This document shows, in pieces, positions 62,131-64,000 of a stretch of DNA of 64,000 nucleotides. Under the pieces are notes generated by a model. It did not search any database. It worked only from the letters and a program-made list of their open reading frames with translations, and had not been told where the DNA came from. The DNA is from Siniperca chuatsi (taxonomy: Eukaryota > Chordata > Actinopteri > Centrarchiformes > Sinipercidae). The DNA lies in NCBI RefSeq assembly GCF_020085105.1, contig NC_058046.1:26606175-26670174 (forward strand). Reading direction: 5' to 3'. Positions within the stretch are counted from its first letter, which is position 1. Each line of letters starts with the position of its first letter. A program made the position numbers and the translations under genes.

Positions 62131-64000
62131 TGATGCAGGAGTCCTTGTGTTACATTCTATACACTATTTCACTCACATAAAATACACTGATTGGAGAAAC
62201 TGTCTGAAATGCATCCATTTTGGAGTGGGGCTAAAGGGAAACAAATATGTAAAATACTGTATCTTTTGGCTTCATTTTCCAGGTCAGTTGTGCACTGGCA
62301 ATAACGATCCTTTGATAACTTTCAAAGATGCAACCTCTATGAAAGACTTTATTGTATGAGGTGTATTAACTGCAGCGCTGTTTTCTGGCCCATGGAAAAT
62401 GATTTACATACATTTTTGATCACTAATAATTGTAGCTGAAGGGGGCAAAGAATAAACTGGATAAAGCTCAAATTTCATCTGACTGAAAAAAAAAGCCATA
62501 CAGGCTTTGACAATGTGACATTTACACTGTCACAATAATATACCAAAGTTTTGTGTTAACCCAGAAGATGGTCTGTCAGGTGTGATGACTGTCAGGTGTA
62601 CTTTTATTTTGAAATTTCTAGTCATTAAAAGGGACAAGGGTATATAATTGGGCTTGTTACTAAATAACTCTCAACCCATTACCAAAGAGTTATACACCTA
62701 AAGTTGGTGGTAGCATCCACTTGGCTAATCAATATTTGAAAAGTCATTAACCATTCAAATACCCACTGGTCACAAACAAAAAGTTACGTGAACATGATTA
62801 CAGCCAGAACTAGAATAAGATACTTAAATTCTATTCAGTACCAAAGCAAACTGCGAGATGCTGCTTTTTCCATTGCAAAAGCAGCATCTTTCAAATGAGA
62901 CCAAAGAACAGATAAGTCAGTTACTCTTCCCAATTTTTAAATACATTCAACATTAAGATGATCTTTTTCTAATTTATCGTTAGTTGTGAATGTGAAGCCA
63001 CTGTCAATCTTCAAAGTAAGAACAATAAAACAGATCAAAAGTTTTTTTTATTATTTGTTTTTGCACTGAAATCTACATTCATATTAGTATGATGTAATTT
63101 GGTACAGTAAACACTGCCGATGTGTGGTTTCACCCCTATACTATGATCATACTGTCAAGAGTTTCAACTGAATTTCAAGCATCAGTTCATTTATTTTTTT
63201 CTTACTTAGGTTTACTGGCCCCATGTGTTGGAATTTTAACAAAATGTCAAAATGCAAAACAGAAGCAACAACTTCAGTTCTGCCTTAAGAGGAAAAAACA
63301 AAAAAAAAAGTAACAACAAAAAGACAAACTGAACAGACAAATGATGAACACATACCGCTTAACAACAGAGAGGATATATATTTGTAAAAGCACATTCGTA
63401 TTAATAATAGATGCTTTGGAATGAAAACAGCAACAGAGAGGCTCACTGTGATCACCCATCTGTCCCACTTGCACTCAGCACATTCCACTTATATATTATC
63501 TGACATTTTTCACCTCTGCTATTAATATGCCATTAATATGCATGAATACATGTCATTATAAACCCCAACCCTCCTGAAAAACATAATAATAAATAAGAAA
63601 ACAGGTGATTTGATTGGTCCATGAGGTAAAATGTGAAATGAAAAATGAAGAAAAAAAAACAAAACAGCAAAAGTTGGAAAGATTTTTGAAAAGACAAAAC
63701 ATCCACAAAAACAAACGCGTGGGAGAGGCTGAAAAAATTAAAAGAAGAAAGAAAAGATTGTGATTGCAGACAAGGAAGCATTATGTCCAACATGGTGTCA
63801 TTATCTTCCCCCAGAAGACACACACACACTCGCATACTGACTTGCACGCATGCACACACACACTCAGACAACCATTCACACAATCAAGCATGAAGCTCAA
63901 TAACAAATCAATTGCCCAGACTGTAATCTTAACAAAGCCACTTGATGGATGATAATATTTCTCTATTTACACTGAAGTGATGATTAACTGACAAAAATGC
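62131..64000. other. Gene-free end of the window
   Basis: No exon recognised on either strand. Contains a perfect 13-bp hairpin at 62856-62889 and a short (CA)n near 63822-63870. Open frames here are short and AT-driven. Confidence 0.4.

Noticed and set aside
62856-62889. microRNA precursor
   Set aside because: The 13-bp stem with an 8-base loop is too short for a normal precursor hairpin.
1-64000. CRISPR arrays, rRNA, tRNA genes, viral genes
   Set aside because: None recognised by eye on either strand; repeats present are microsatellites and transposon-derived.

Overview
The window is nuclear DNA from a ray-finned (teleost) fish. The genes are split into many short exons with GT-AG introns, their products align with vertebrate protein families, and the DNA between them carries fish-type LINE fragments, dispersed repeats and long (TG)n, (CA)n, (TA)n and (CT)n microsatellites. 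No prokaryotic feature, CRISPR array, rRNA or tRNA was recognised.

Layout: (1) 1-2340, + strand, the last three coding exons and 3' UTR of an Atos homolog, best matched to atosb/fam214b. (2) 5993-16107, - strand, a complete 19-exon naaladl1 gene (M28 zinc peptidase, 745 aa) with an L2/CR1-like reverse-transcriptase relic in one intron. (3) 16108-19370, a divergent intergenic region holding a nearly perfect ~220-bp inverted repeat (16780-16997 / 18643-18868) around a large palindromic element and a ~98% identical partial copy of it. (4) About 19370-30900, + strand, a complete erap1-type M1 aminopeptidase (940 aa) with an interferon-response-type motif (ISRE) just upstream of its first exon. 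(5) 32200-35532, + strand, a predicted small single-pass membrane protein (143 aa) with PPxY-type motifs. (6) 35533-48330, about 13 kb without a recognisable host gene, containing several transposon fragments. (7) 48564-62116, + strand, an unrecognised gene with a TATA box and 11 coding exons, every one a whole number of codons, encoding a 462-aa acidic Glu/Pro/Ala/Val-rich protein with a very basic start. (8) 62117-64000, no gene seen.

The genes do not form an operon-like unit. naaladl1 and erap1 are both peptidases, but of unrelated clans (M28 and M1), arranged head to head with about 3.3 kb between them. erap1 would act in the ER lumen trimming peptides for MHC class I, which fits the ISRE. 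naaladl1 would be a type II membrane exopeptidase. The most unusual items are the fully modular acidic-protein gene, the PPxY membrane protein gene, and the young inverted/duplicated structure between the two peptidase genes. All exon borders were placed by hand from splice consensus and family similarity. Reading-frame phase is continuous across every junction of the four multi-exon models.
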